The notes below the pieces were generated by a model, which saw nothing but the letters and a program-made list of their open reading frames with translations, did no database searches and was not told the origin of the DNA. From assembly GCA_018340805.1 (NCBI GenBank), contig JACMZG010001870.1, forward strand, positions 48,422,057 through 48,486,056: DNA of 64,000 bases. Reading direction: 5' to 3'. Shown piece by piece: positions 1 to 10,033 of the stretch. The translations under genes and the position numbers were made by a program. Each line of letters begins with the position of its first letter. Position 1 is the stretch's first letter. The DNA comes from Microvelia longipes (lineage: Eukaryota; Arthropoda; Insecta; Hemiptera; Veliidae).

Positions 1-155
1 AAAATGAAGAGCTGATTACAACTGCATCCATGGCTGCTCCTTATGTCAGGAAGATCGTAGTTAAAGAACTTCGTGTCCTTCTTCACAACAAACCTGATTC
101 CAAAGAACAGCTTATTAACTTGAACGAAGTTTTATCACAATTATCAGAATTAGAG
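1..155 (+). CDS. DRC5: DRC5-like exon, 5' edge cut by the window
   Basis: Open in frame from base 3 (NEELITTASMAAPYVRK...) to a GAG|GTTTGT donor at 155/156, phase 0. It is an Ala/Leu/Lys-rich helical segment that would precede the LRR domain. The ATG at 30 is in frame but need not be the start, because the frame stays open to the window edge. Confidence 0.6.
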
Positions 156-3100
156 GTTTGTAATGATGGCATCATATTATTAGCTCATGTGAATATGCTG
201 ACGACCTTATAATTTTCTTCAAAATACGCTACAAAGATCATCTGTAAAGTCAATGATAGTAGATCAATGGTTTTAGGGTTGAAAGTACATTCTGGTAGTT
301 TTACGATTAGAACTGTCAGTCACTCGCAGTTCTATAACACTAGTGATACTTAGGCCCGTATTCAAAGACATCTTCCTAACATTTTCCTAACATTCTCCTT
401 AAGGAACAAGGAGAATGTTAGGAAAATGTTAGGAAGATGTCTTTGAATACGGGCCTTAATTCTAATGTTAACAACGAATCTGTAGATGACAGTAATTTTT
501 AGTATTCCTACTATTCTAGGAGTTTCAGTTAATTCCAGTAGTCCTAACATGTTACGATTAGAGCCCATTTTATTTTGAGCAACGAATTTAATGGTCACTA
601 TCGATCTTATTAATCTAATATATTAAAAATATTCGTAAAAATGAGAAAGTTGGAACACATCTGCTTGAACCAGTGGACCCAAAGCATGAAATGGCCAATA
701 GCACTTCTATATAATGTGTGTAGTTATAATTTTCTTAAGGTATCTGTAAAAATAAAATCGATTAGTCTAGTATATGGACACAACTGACTTTTACGGATGC
801 TTGCTATATGATTTATTAGATTTATTATGAAAGTATGCTATATCATGGAATCATTATCTGGTTACATAAAATTGTGTATTGGAACAAAACAAACACAGAT
901 TCAATCAAGCTGGTTTCATCATCTATTTTTTAAAGCTTTGTTTGATTTTTTTAAATTTTTAATGTGTACTCTAGATGTAAGGTAAATCTGTCAGATAGGG
1001 TAATTGGGTTAGCTGTACTTTTAAACACATTTGTTGTTTACCATGACGTAGAATAACTAACGTTATAGGTTAATGATGGGTAGTTTAGGTATTATTTGGG
1101 GATTATAGGTAATTATGGGGCTAACCAGGAAAAGGAAAGAGCGATATTAGGACATTAAAACCTATAATAGTGTCATTTAGGTATAGTATAAATTATATGT
1201 TATAGATAAATGATTTTTTCTAATAAAACTTCTTAATATCTCTTTAACTCAGTCAGCCCTAAGTTGCAAAATACGTTTTATAATCTTTCTGCAAAAATAG
1301 ACCACTTATAAGCTGGTCTATTGAACCCTTCTTAGGTCATTTTACATTTAACATTATCTTTAGACTATCCCTTTTATAAGCTTATCTCTTGACCCCATGC
1401 TTGGTAATTCCACCTATGTTTGTTAATTCCACATTAATCAATTGCTTTGGACTTTCCATAATGCCGAAATAGAGTCCTGTAGATCAATAATTAGAAAAAT
1501 GTATAACTTGAAACATATTCTCAACACCGATGCATTTAAAACTATTTATTACTCCTTTTTTCACAGCAAATTACAATATGGGATACAACTTTGGGGTAGT
1601 GCTTATAAAAGTAGTTACCTATCTATTTTGACTGCTCAAAAACATGCTATCAGACTCATCACTAACAGTAAAAGACGACAATCCTCCTTTCCTCTTTTCC
1701 AAAAATTAAAGATTCTTCCGTTAAAAAATCTATTTATTTTCAGGGTTCTAAGAGAGTTTTTTGACAGAAGCAACTCTTTTGTTAAAATCAAGTATGCCGG
1801 TATTAGAACAACTCGTAATGTTACAGCAAACAATTACAAACTCCCTAAGATACATAAAACTATATTTTAGAATTGCTTTTTGTACATTGCGCCTAAGCTG
1901 TTTAATAAAATACCAAGTTCAGTATTTACAAAAGCTTCCATAAAGTCGAGAAACAAAGCCATTAAAGAGTGGCTTCTGTCAAAGGAAGAATTAGTCCCTG
2001 AATTATTGACAATAATTAAATAAATATCTATTAACAATCATCATTATTTTTATTATATCTATTTTTTATATACTTACCTTCAAATCTCTATCTCTTCATA
2101 TTTAATCTAATATCTATCTTTCTACAAATTATTTATTTGACAACAACCTTTTGTGCACAAGAGCAGAGGCAGCTGGGCACATTCCACTCTTCATACATAA
2201 CATAATCAGATGCCAGTGGCATTCTTGTTAATGCCATTGATGTCCCTTAGTCATATTTTAGATTACTAAAACTTGTACCTAGTATTAAAATAATTTTATT
2301 TTTCATTTTATTTTTTTTGTGTACAATAATTTATAAAAAGGGAAATAAAGATTTATTTATTTATATCAAAATTCAGCAGCCGGGGAAACATTTGAACAAT
2401 CATTTAATAAATTGTTATTATTATTTATAACAAAGCTACTATTAAGTGTAATACATTTTTCCCTTACCTAATGTATAACCTTATGCCAGGTTATACATTT
2501 TTTACAAGTAACTAAAATTGCATTTACACCTTTTGGTACTAACGTCCCTTTAGAAGAACAGCACATATAAGGATTTCTATCCCTCGCACAATTATCTTAG
2601 AGATCCCAAACATTTTGGGTGACATGGTTTCTACGCTTGTTTTACTATTATGAATTCGGTTTAAGCGCTTACAGAGAATTATTTCGTAGGAATTAGAGCT
2701 GACGTTTGGAGTTGAAAATGTAGGAATGGACTTTGAACAAAGATTTTACTACTTCAATAAAGATGACTGCACTAATATTGGAGAAGGTTTGGCTTCTTGT
2801 GCAAATCTTCATACTCTCAGGTAAATCGTTTACGCTCAAAATGTAGCACTTTTTTAATGGTCAATCCCCAATGATTTTCTTCAATTCATTACACCCCTGT
2901 AAATTCTTTTGATGAATAATCTATTATATTCTTTAATTCATTACTCCCCTATGAAGTTCTTTTGATGGTTATATATATATTTAAATTTCGGAGGAAATAA
3001 TTTCCTAGGTACTTAGACCTCGTATGTGGGTTCATTGTACCTGTCTTTTGATGGTTACTCTATGATATTCTTCAATTCATCACTCCCTTATGAAGTTCTT

Positions 3101-6100
3101 TTGATGGTTACTCTATGATATTATTCAATTCATTACACCCCTGTAAATTCTTTTGATGAAAACTCTATTATATTCTTCAATTCGTTCAAGTTGTCGGACT
3201 GAAATGAACTTAGTCCACTTTAAGACAATTAGTATCATTTAGAGACCTTGAAAAGCCCTAACGCTCAAACCAACTGAGCCCTTAGTAAACTCATGACAGG
3301 TAAGATTCATGTTAGGTAGCTTGTATTTTCTTAAATGTTCGCAGTGTAAAGCGCAGTAACATGAATGCCAAGAAACTGAGTAGCCTACTGGAGCCTATGA
3401 CTTGTGTGAATGCCTTGAGAACTCTCAAACTACCTCACTGTAGTCTTGGTAACAGATCCATGACTGTTATCAGAGAATTATGGAAATCTGTCCCTCTAAC
3501 TTACTTAGATCTCACTAATAACTCTATAAGTAAGTATTATTTAGGCAGTATATTAAAATATACTGCCTATATAAATATAACCTAAAAGTATATTAAGTTA
3601 GGCAGAAAGCCGTAAATACTTCATAAACAGAAAGTATGAACACTCAAGATGGTCAAGCAAAAGGATAAGAAAAGAAGATGTTCAAAAGACGCACTATGTT
3701 TCAAGAATGAATTAGTAAATAAAAGCCCCTATTTGAACGCTCTGTCTTAAATTCAGGCTAATTTGGACAAACTGAACTGAGTTTAGTATCTATAACATGT
3801 GTTTGTTTACCACTTGTTGCATAAAAATCCTATAAGCCTAAACTGGGATTAAATCTAAGCTCATATCACATAACCTTTACACCACTTCCTGAAACCCTAT
3901 GTAAGAATACGATGAGGTCAATCAAAAATTTAAAAAAGCTTTTCCTGAATATACTTGCATAAGTTTATAGACCAAGAGCCCAGGGGTGTTTTGATAATAA
4001 AAAGTGTAATGGCTGGAACCGGTCTCAATTATTTGTAAAAACCTTCCTGAACAAGGATCTGCAATTCTGCCGACTCGTATCGGATGGGTGTCCCAGGCAG
4101 AACGCACTTTAGGGGACAAAGGTTCAGCCAAGGACACCCATCCGATACGAGTCGGCAGAATTGCAGATCCTTGTTCAGGAAGGTATTTACGAAAAATTGA
4201 GACCGGTTCCAGCCATTACACTTTTTATTAACAAAACACCCCTGGGCTCTTGGTCTATTATAAATGACTACAAAAAGGTTGGTTTTTTCTAGTTTATTGA
4301 GTTATTATTGATAGTTAATAGTTATTATTGGTTAGTAATGATTACTATAACCATAATGCCCTTTTAACTATAAAACTTATGTCCGTTTAGAGCCTTGTAG
4401 CTCATCAGGGATAACCCCCTGCGGAAACCACTTTAGTGTATTCTAAAGTTGACGATATTATATAATATTATATGTGGAGAGATTTGGGTGTTTTATTAAT
4501 ACTGTATACTTCACTTGCGCTTCTTCTTTGTCTGATAAACTAAGAGCGTAACCTGGAATGCGACCTCTTTGGTGTCAAAAGTCAGTATAAATATTGACAT
4601 TGCTTACTATATTACGACCAGAGACTATAGATACTTAAACAGTAAGACTGTCGACTCAATGGTGGGAAAATTTGGATTCCGGACGACGCTAGCGCTGCGG
4701 CGGACCTACCTTACAATTGAGTGGGCGTGTCTTAATTTCCCGCTTTATGCCACAGTCAGTTTGAAATTTAATTTTTATACTTTGTATAGTTATACTTCTA
4801 ACTAACCCTACCACTTTAATCTTACACAGAACACTTCTGATTATTTTTAAGTTTTTCATTTAAGTAATTTATTAATTTAATTGATTCAATCAGGTAATAA
4901 TAAAAGAGTGGCTAAAGTTTTACACGTGCTAAAAGATAGCTTTTGGCATTTAATGCAGCCTGTATTTTAATTACATCGGCGAAATGCGCACATGTGATTA
5001 AATGTAATTACCTGATAAATCGACTATATCAATAAATTAATTAAATGAAATATACTTATCTGCCATTCATTAGCGTTCTCTGGAAGTTTTAAAAAGGTTT
5101 CTATTTACTTTTAGTTTCTGAATTTTGGAAGTACAGAACATGCAACGGCGAACCGTTTTTGTGAAAATACATACAGTCAATTTTTATAATAATAATAAAT
5201 GTAGCTGTCATAACCAAGAATTGTCATGGTATTCATAAATTTAAATATAAAAATATAATCAGTCATCTTTGGAAGCTATTGGGGTTAGTTCATAAGTTGT
5301 CCGCACCGGTCCGCCGCAGCGCTATTTTTAGTAGCTTGCGATAATGGAATCCAAACTTTTCCTCATTTAAGTTAACCCCCCCTGATTACGACACACGGCT
5401 AAAATCAATTGACAGCCCGCCAAAATCTCAATGCTTTCAACCCTCTTTTTGTAATAAAAAAATCCCTTCTTTTATGAAACAAAAAAAATTCCCTACTCTG
5501 GCAACACTGAAAGTTAGGTTATGTTTTGAATTTTATTATTTGTTTATTTGATATCGTATTTTTTATTTTTAAAAATTAGTTATTTACTTTTTAAGAAGGA
5601 ATATTGTTGTATCTTATAAATTTCCAACTAAGTGTTGCTTTAAATTTGTTCGGGAAGTATGAATTAAGTGGATTTAAAGTTGTTAATTACGTAATGCAAT
5701 GGATCATAATAGTTCTTCGATAAAAGTTTGACGATTTAAATAAATTGTCAGCTATAATTACTTTTTTCCAAAACAAACTGCTTTTTGTGTGAAGTTTGTA
5801 TAATTGAATGCGTATTGTTTCATATTATAAAAATAATATGACACAATATGCATTCAAGACTTAAAAAAGTCAAGACTGTCATCTATTGAAAGACATGGCA
5901 TTTAAAAAAAAAATGCTGTCTTTTGGTTGACAGAGCACAGAACCTGCGCTGTACTCAAATAGCAAAAATGCTTGAAGAATACGTCAATGTCCAAGCGTCA
6001 AATATAGGCACTCAGATCATATTACAACTCCGCAATAATTGGATGAATAGAACAGATTGGAATGAAACGAAACGAAATCAAACGCAGATCAATGAGCAAA

Positions 6101-9100
6101 ATAAAAGCGACGAGAGGTTACAAATATTTACAACCAGTGTTGCGTTTTTATGATTTTATTTACGAAAAGGTATTTTTTAATACCGAGGTTGGCATGAGGT
6201 GGGGGGGAAAGAGCGGGGTCGGTTTGAACCAATAGAATTCTTTCCCTCACAGATTTTTGGCGCGCTGTCAATTGATTTTAGCAGTGTGTCGTACTATAGA
6301 GACTATCAATAGTAATTGTTGATTGGTGATGTTTTCTTGAACACCTAAAAACTATAAATTTAAACAAGGGGAAGACGTAGGAAAGATCGCGTTTTCTTAA
6401 AATGAAAGTTTTTATTACTTCAAACCTCTTTAATCCATACTTCAATTCTTAAATTTGTTGACATTGCACTTCTGTATATTAGATTTCTGCTTCCCATTTC
6501 TCAGATATAGAAGGGTTAGAGAAACTACTGGAGCCCATAGAAGACACCGATGTAGTTCTCGAGACATTAATTCTCAGTCTAAACCCTCTGGCCGAAGAAG
6601 GAGGAGTATTTCTATTCGAGAATATCAAGGTTTTGAAAAAACTAAGAAGGCTTTACGCTGATGGCACCCAAATATCTAATATAAGTGCTTGCGTTATCAC
6701 AGCTGTGTTAGAGCATACCAGGATTAAACATATCTACCTCAATAATAATGCATTCGAACCAGTAAGTATCTAGAATGCTTGAGTCTGGACGAATGACAAT
6801 GACATTACACATACGACAGTATCTAGTATGCTTGACTCTGGACGAATGACAATGACATTACACATACGACAGTATCTAGTATGCTTGACTCTGGAATGAC
6901 AATGACATTACATACGACAGTATCTAGTATGCTTGACTCTGGACGAATGACAATGACATTACACATACGACAGTATCTAGTATGCTTGACCTGGACGAAT
7001 GACAAATGACATTACACATACGACAGTATCTAGTATGCTTGACTCTGGACGAATGACAATGACATTACACATACGACAGTATCTAGTATGCTTGACTCTG
7101 GACGAATGACAATGCATTACACATACGACAGTATCTTAGTATGCTTGACTCTGGACGAATGACAATGACATTACACATACGACAGTATCTAGTATGCTTG
7201 ACTCTGGACAAATGACAATGACATTACACATACGACAATGTCCGAATAAAAAATTCGGACATAGACGAATTAAAAATAGCCAAAGCTACTACCACTACCG
7301 CAAGCACCAATAATTGTTTGAAAAAAATATATAGTTCCCAACTAAAACTTAAGGTTAGATAAGGTCTAGTTTCTACGGCTTAATTGCTACCGCCTAGTTG
7401 CTACTGCCTAGTTTCTACGGCCTAGTTGCTACCGCCTAGTTTCTACGGCCTAGTTGCTACTGCCTAGTTTCTATGGCCTAGTTTCTATGGCCTAGTTGCT
7501 ACCGCCTAGTTTTTACGGCCTAGTTGCTACTGCCTAGTTTCTACGGTCTAGTTGCTACCGCCTAGTTTCTACTGCCTAGATTCTACAGACTAAGAGATAT
7601 GGCTTAGTTTGTGCTGCCTTGTTCGTATGACATATTGACTGAAGCCTAGTTTATACAGCCTATTAAAAAGACTGACAGACTTTAAATAATAAGATCGACT
7701 TTAATGGTTAAATAATAATTAAAAATAACTTTAAATTGACTAATGCTTTCCCAGGATTCCTCAATTACGACATAAAAAATATTGACTTTTTGACACATGA
7801 AAATATGCGAATCACAGGTAGAAATCTAAGTTGCCAGCCGGTCAGCTGTCAATTGATCATTTACAAATTGTGTGCGTGTCACTTTCCAACACAGCCTATT
7901 TGCTAAGGTTTAGTTTCTATGGCCGAGTTTCTATGGCCTAGTTGCTATGTAATAAGACCCAATCATATAAGGGTAATACTGACGTTACTTTACTTGTAGT
8001 AAAATATACAAAATAATATAGATAATATAATAATAAAAAAAATAATATAATATATTGTAACTACTAATAGGAATCATATTATATTGATTGTACTTTAAAG
8101 GATTATACAATGGTGTACTATTATATTATAATAAACTGTGTAGGCTTTCGCGGTTATTGTCATGACGGTTTCTACTTTGACGGGGTCACCACCGGAAGAC
8201 CTAAATCTAGTACACTATAGTGATTAATATAGTTACGATATTATTGAGTTAATGAAGTGAGTGTTAAGCGAAAACTTTTTATTATGCAGTTTCTCTCGCT
8301 AGTGACGAAAATAGTTATCCTTCTTATTTGAAAAATAAGTTTTACTTGAATTATTAAGATAATGCCGAAAAACAGATATCAATATTTTTCGAAAAAAGTC
8401 AGTTTTACTCGCTAGTGGCGAAAACAGATATCAATATTTTTCGAAAAAATTCAGTTTTACCCGCTAACGGCGAAAAACAGATATCAATATTTTTCGAAAA
8501 AAATCAGTTTTACTCGCTAGTGGCGAAAAACAGATATCAATATTTTTCGGAAAAAAATCAGTTTTACTCGCTAGTGGCGAAAACAGATATCAATATTTTC
8601 GAAAAAAGTCAGTTTTACTCGCTAGTGGCGAAAACAGATATCAATATTTTTCGAAAAAATTCAGTTTTACCCGCTAACGGCGAAAAACAGATATCAATAT
8701 TTTTCGAAAAAAAAATCAGTTTACTCGATGTGGGCGAAAACAGATATCAATATTTTTCGGAAAAAGAATAGTTTTACTCGGCTAGTGCGAAACAATATCA
8801 AATTTTCGAAAATAAGTTTTATTCGCTAGAGGCGGAAAATAGTTAACCTCTCGTGAAGGAAACAGTCTTACTATTGCAGAACTATTAGATAACAGTGCAC
8901 GATGAATGCCACTTGCTTAATTTTAAATAATAGTGTAATAAACAATCACTATTATTTAAAGCATTTGTTACTCCCTTGCAGTTTTAGAGACACACAACAA
9001 TCACTCCTTTCGCTGCCGAAAAAAGTGATATAGAAACCCGTCCTGACGGGGATTCGAAATCCGAAACGACAATTGCTGTTAAGCTGCGTGTATATAAAGC

Positions 9101-9344
9101 CAATACACCAAACCCTTCGGAATATCTATATCATATATTATGACAACAACATAATCTCATAGGAGATTACAAATTATGACTGTTTTAGATCTGCGGAGAA
9201 CTATTTTTAGACTTTGTTCGAGATAATAAATTCATCAACACTTTGGATCTTAGGATGACGGGGATTGGAAGCACTATCATTAAGAAAATTAATTACATCC
9301 TCAGTAAGAATATTGAAAAGAAACTACACGCAAGTTTAGATTGA
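1..9344 (+). CDS. DRC5: Dynein regulatory complex subunit 5-like (TCTE1/DRC5), 3' five exons of a partial gene
   Basis: A leucine-rich-repeat protein of the RNI-like type. I place it in the DRC5/TCTE1 family, a subunit of the nexin-dynein regulatory complex that links outer doublets in motile cilia and sperm flagella. Exons read directly: 1-155, 2690-2820, 3345-3529, 6505-6761 and 9189-9344. All borders after the window edge are AG/GT and the phases agree (0, 2, 1, 0), giving about 294 residues ending in TGA. The family signature is in the second exon (ELTFGVENVGMDFEQRF, then a DC and a C-x-NL step). LRR consensus steps follow (LTYLDLTNNSI, IKHIYLNNNAF, INTLDLRMTGI). DRC5 proteins are usually about 500 residues, so the N-terminal part lies upstream of the window. 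The gene converges on the polymerase gene. Assignment is from remembered family signatures; another LRR protein of the same fold is the main alternative. Confidence 0.8.
353..455. mobile_element. 103-bp hairpin MITE, PIF/Harbinger-like
   Basis: Two perfect 48-base arms beginning GGCCCGTATTCAAAGAC, with almost no loop, flanked by TTA on both sides (350-352 and 456-458). A three-base TWA target duplication with a GGCC-type terminus fits PIF/Harbinger elements. It cannot code for a transposase. Confidence 0.7.
1442..2360 (+). pseudogene. 5'-truncated non-LTR retrotransposon, reverse-transcriptase C-terminus
   Basis: From about 1462 the frame reads HNAEIESCRSIIRKMYNLKH and then YYSFFHSKLQYGIQLWGSAY and AQKHAIRLITNSKR, the post-catalytic part of CR1/Jockey-group reverse transcriptases. 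A frameshift near 1865 moves the end into another frame (PKLFNKIPSSVFTKASIKSR to TIIK, TAA at 2021-2023). The 3' UTR ends in a TTTA-repeat tail near 2350. Dead copy. Confidence 0.75.
2690..2820 (+). CDS. DRC5: DRC5-like exon with family signature
   Basis: Acceptor TCGTAG, donor CAG|GTAAAT, phase 0 in and 2 out, 43 codons. Contains GVENVGMDFEQRFYYF and DDCTNIGEGLASCANLHTL, which resemble the DRC5 stretch around its conserved G-M-x-F-E and D-C-x-x-L motifs. This exon carries the main weight of the family assignment. Confidence 0.8.
3345..3529 (+). CDS. DRC5: DRC5-like LRR exon
   Basis: Acceptor TTCGCAG, donor A|GTAAGTAT, phase 2 in and 1 out. It encodes about 62 residues with two LRR steps: LRTLKLPHCSLGNRSM and LTYLDLTNNSI. 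Confidence 0.85.
3967..4258. mobile_element. 292-bp fold-back element
   Basis: Near-perfect inverted repeat with long arms starting ATAGACCAAGAGCCCAGG. Same family as the cluster at 19986-20644. No coding capacity. Confidence 0.7.
4616..5387 (+). mobile_element. About 770-bp non-autonomous DNA element, copy 1
   Basis: Matches 51199-51961 in the opposite orientation along its whole length. Sub-terminal inverted repeats carry TTTGGATTCC and GCGCTGCGGCGGAC near both ends. No coding frame of note. Confidence 0.65.
5388..6293. mobile_element. TIR element of the CGACACACGGCTAAAATC family, long member
   Basis: Starts ACGACACACGGCTAAAATCA and ends with its complement (6255-6293). The outer parts match the shorter copy at 35184-35475; about 570 bases in the middle (5590-6160) are extra. 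An open frame at 5923-6153 matches nothing I know. Confidence 0.6.
6505..6761 (+). CDS. DRC5: DRC5-like LRR exon
   Basis: Acceptor TTTCTCAG, donor CCA|GTAAGTATC, phase 1 in and 0 out, 85 full codons. Three LRR steps are visible: LETLILSLNPLAEEGG, LRRLYADGTQIS and IKHIYLNNNAFEP. The donor is also the first base of a 53-bp minisatellite (6762-7240). Confidence 0.85.
6762..7240 (+). repeat. Minisatellite, 53-bp unit, about 9 copies, starting at a DRC5 donor
   Basis: Unit contains CTAGTATGCTTGACTCTGGA. The first copy begins with the GTAAGTATC donor itself. Later copies have CAGTATCT in its place, so only the first has a consensus 5' splice site. Confidence 0.9.
7368..7640. repeat. 14-bp minisatellite
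   Basis: About 17 imperfect copies alternating CTAGTTGCTACCGC and CTAGTTTCTACGGC. Stray copies follow at 7903-7945. Confidence 0.85.
8345..8835. repeat. 52-53-bp minisatellite, about 9 copies
   Basis: Unit contains CAGATATCAATATTTTTCGA and TTTTACTCGCTAGTG. Indels shift the period from copy to copy. The 118-codon frame inside it (8415-8771) is just the repeat read in frame. Confidence 0.85.
9189..9344 (+). CDS. DRC5: DRC5-like terminal exon
   Basis: Acceptor TGTTTTAG, phase 0, 51 codons then TGA at 9342-9344. The last LRR step is FINTLDLRMTGIGS, followed by a Lys/Asn-rich tail, like the end of DRC5 proteins. Confidence 0.8.
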   Translation: MCGELFLDFVRDNKFINTLDLRMTGIGSTIIKKINYILSKNIEKKLHASLD

Positions 9345-9389
9345 GCAGCTTAGCTAATCACGTCACTGCCGCTATGAAGCCATTTCAGT

Positions 9390-9750
9390 AATTATAGCGA
9401 CACACGCGGCTAAAATCAGTTGACAGCGCGGGAAAATAGTGTTGAGGAACCAATAAGGTTGGTCTGATTTGAAATTGAGAGCTTGGTTTAACTTTATAGT
9501 TAAACCAGCTAGTCTACAAAAGGCTAAAAACTGAGCTTCAAATTAGTGCAAATAATGCAAGCTGTGCAGTTTGTAGTCTATGAGATAATGCGCATTTTCT
9601 TTGAAAATTTTGAAAAAATTAACTAACAAGTTGTGACGCTACTGCTAAGGTTTTTAAATATATACCAAATACTTAGGCAAAAATTGAAATGATAAGCGAG
9701 AAAGTGCGCTTTTCAAAGAAAATTCGCCTAGTTTGAGAGGACCTCCACGC
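9390..9750. mobile_element. MITE fragments in the DRC5-POLN junction
   Basis: 9393-9500 is the left part of the CGACACACGGCTAAAATC family. 9510-9750 is a member of a second family that ends ...GAAAATTCGCC...ACCTCCACGCCAG, also found at 46.2-49.7 kb. They fill most of the 577 bp between the convergent stop codons. Confidence 0.5.
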
Positions 9751-9764
9751 CAGACATTTTTTTT

Positions 9765-9770
9765 AATAAA
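9765..9770 (+). promoter_or_regulatory. Possible poly(A) signal for the DRC5-like gene
   Basis: AATAAA 420 bases past the DRC5 stop. I saw none nearer. If used, the 3' UTR would include MITE and fold-back sequence at 9390-9750. Confidence 0.25.
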
Positions 9771-9890
9771 TGGTTTTATTTATGCAGAAAACACGGCTTG
9801 TTTGCTTTTATCTAATATATATATTTAAATTAATACATAAAAGGATACAAGTAAGCCAAAGTTAGGATTGCATTTCTAAACAATTTGTGT

Positions 9891-9896
9891 TTTATT
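9891..9896 (-). promoter_or_regulatory. Poly(A) signal of the POLN-like gene
   Basis: AATAAA on the - strand, 25 bases downstream of the POLN-like stop codon. It implies a very short 3' UTR that does not reach the DRC5-like gene. Confidence 0.75.
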
Positions 9897-9920
9897 GAAA
9901 AATAAGTTTTAAATAGAGGT

Positions 9921-10033
9921 CTAAAGCTGAGCCCAGGTAGAGCCCTGTTTAATCTGGACAGTCAGTGGAACTCTGAAATTAGTTCTCCTGCACCAGTGAG
10001 CTGAATTCGCTTCCATTGTCTCCTTCACTAAGC
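9921..10033 (-). CDS. POLN: POLN-like exon 16 (terminal)
   Basis: Acceptor CATTTCAG, 36 codons then TAG. Ends FRVPLTVQIKQGSTWAQL, the canonical VPLxVxxxxGxxWxxL end of family-A polymerases. Confidence 0.95.

Larger units (their letters stand above)
156..2689. other. DRC5-like intron
   Basis: Holds a short MITE (353-455) and the tail of a non-LTR element (about 1442-2360). The rest is AT-rich with no recognisable feature. Confidence 0.6.

Noticed and set aside
8415..8771. 118-codon frame on the + strand
   Set aside because: A minisatellite with few stops, not a gene.
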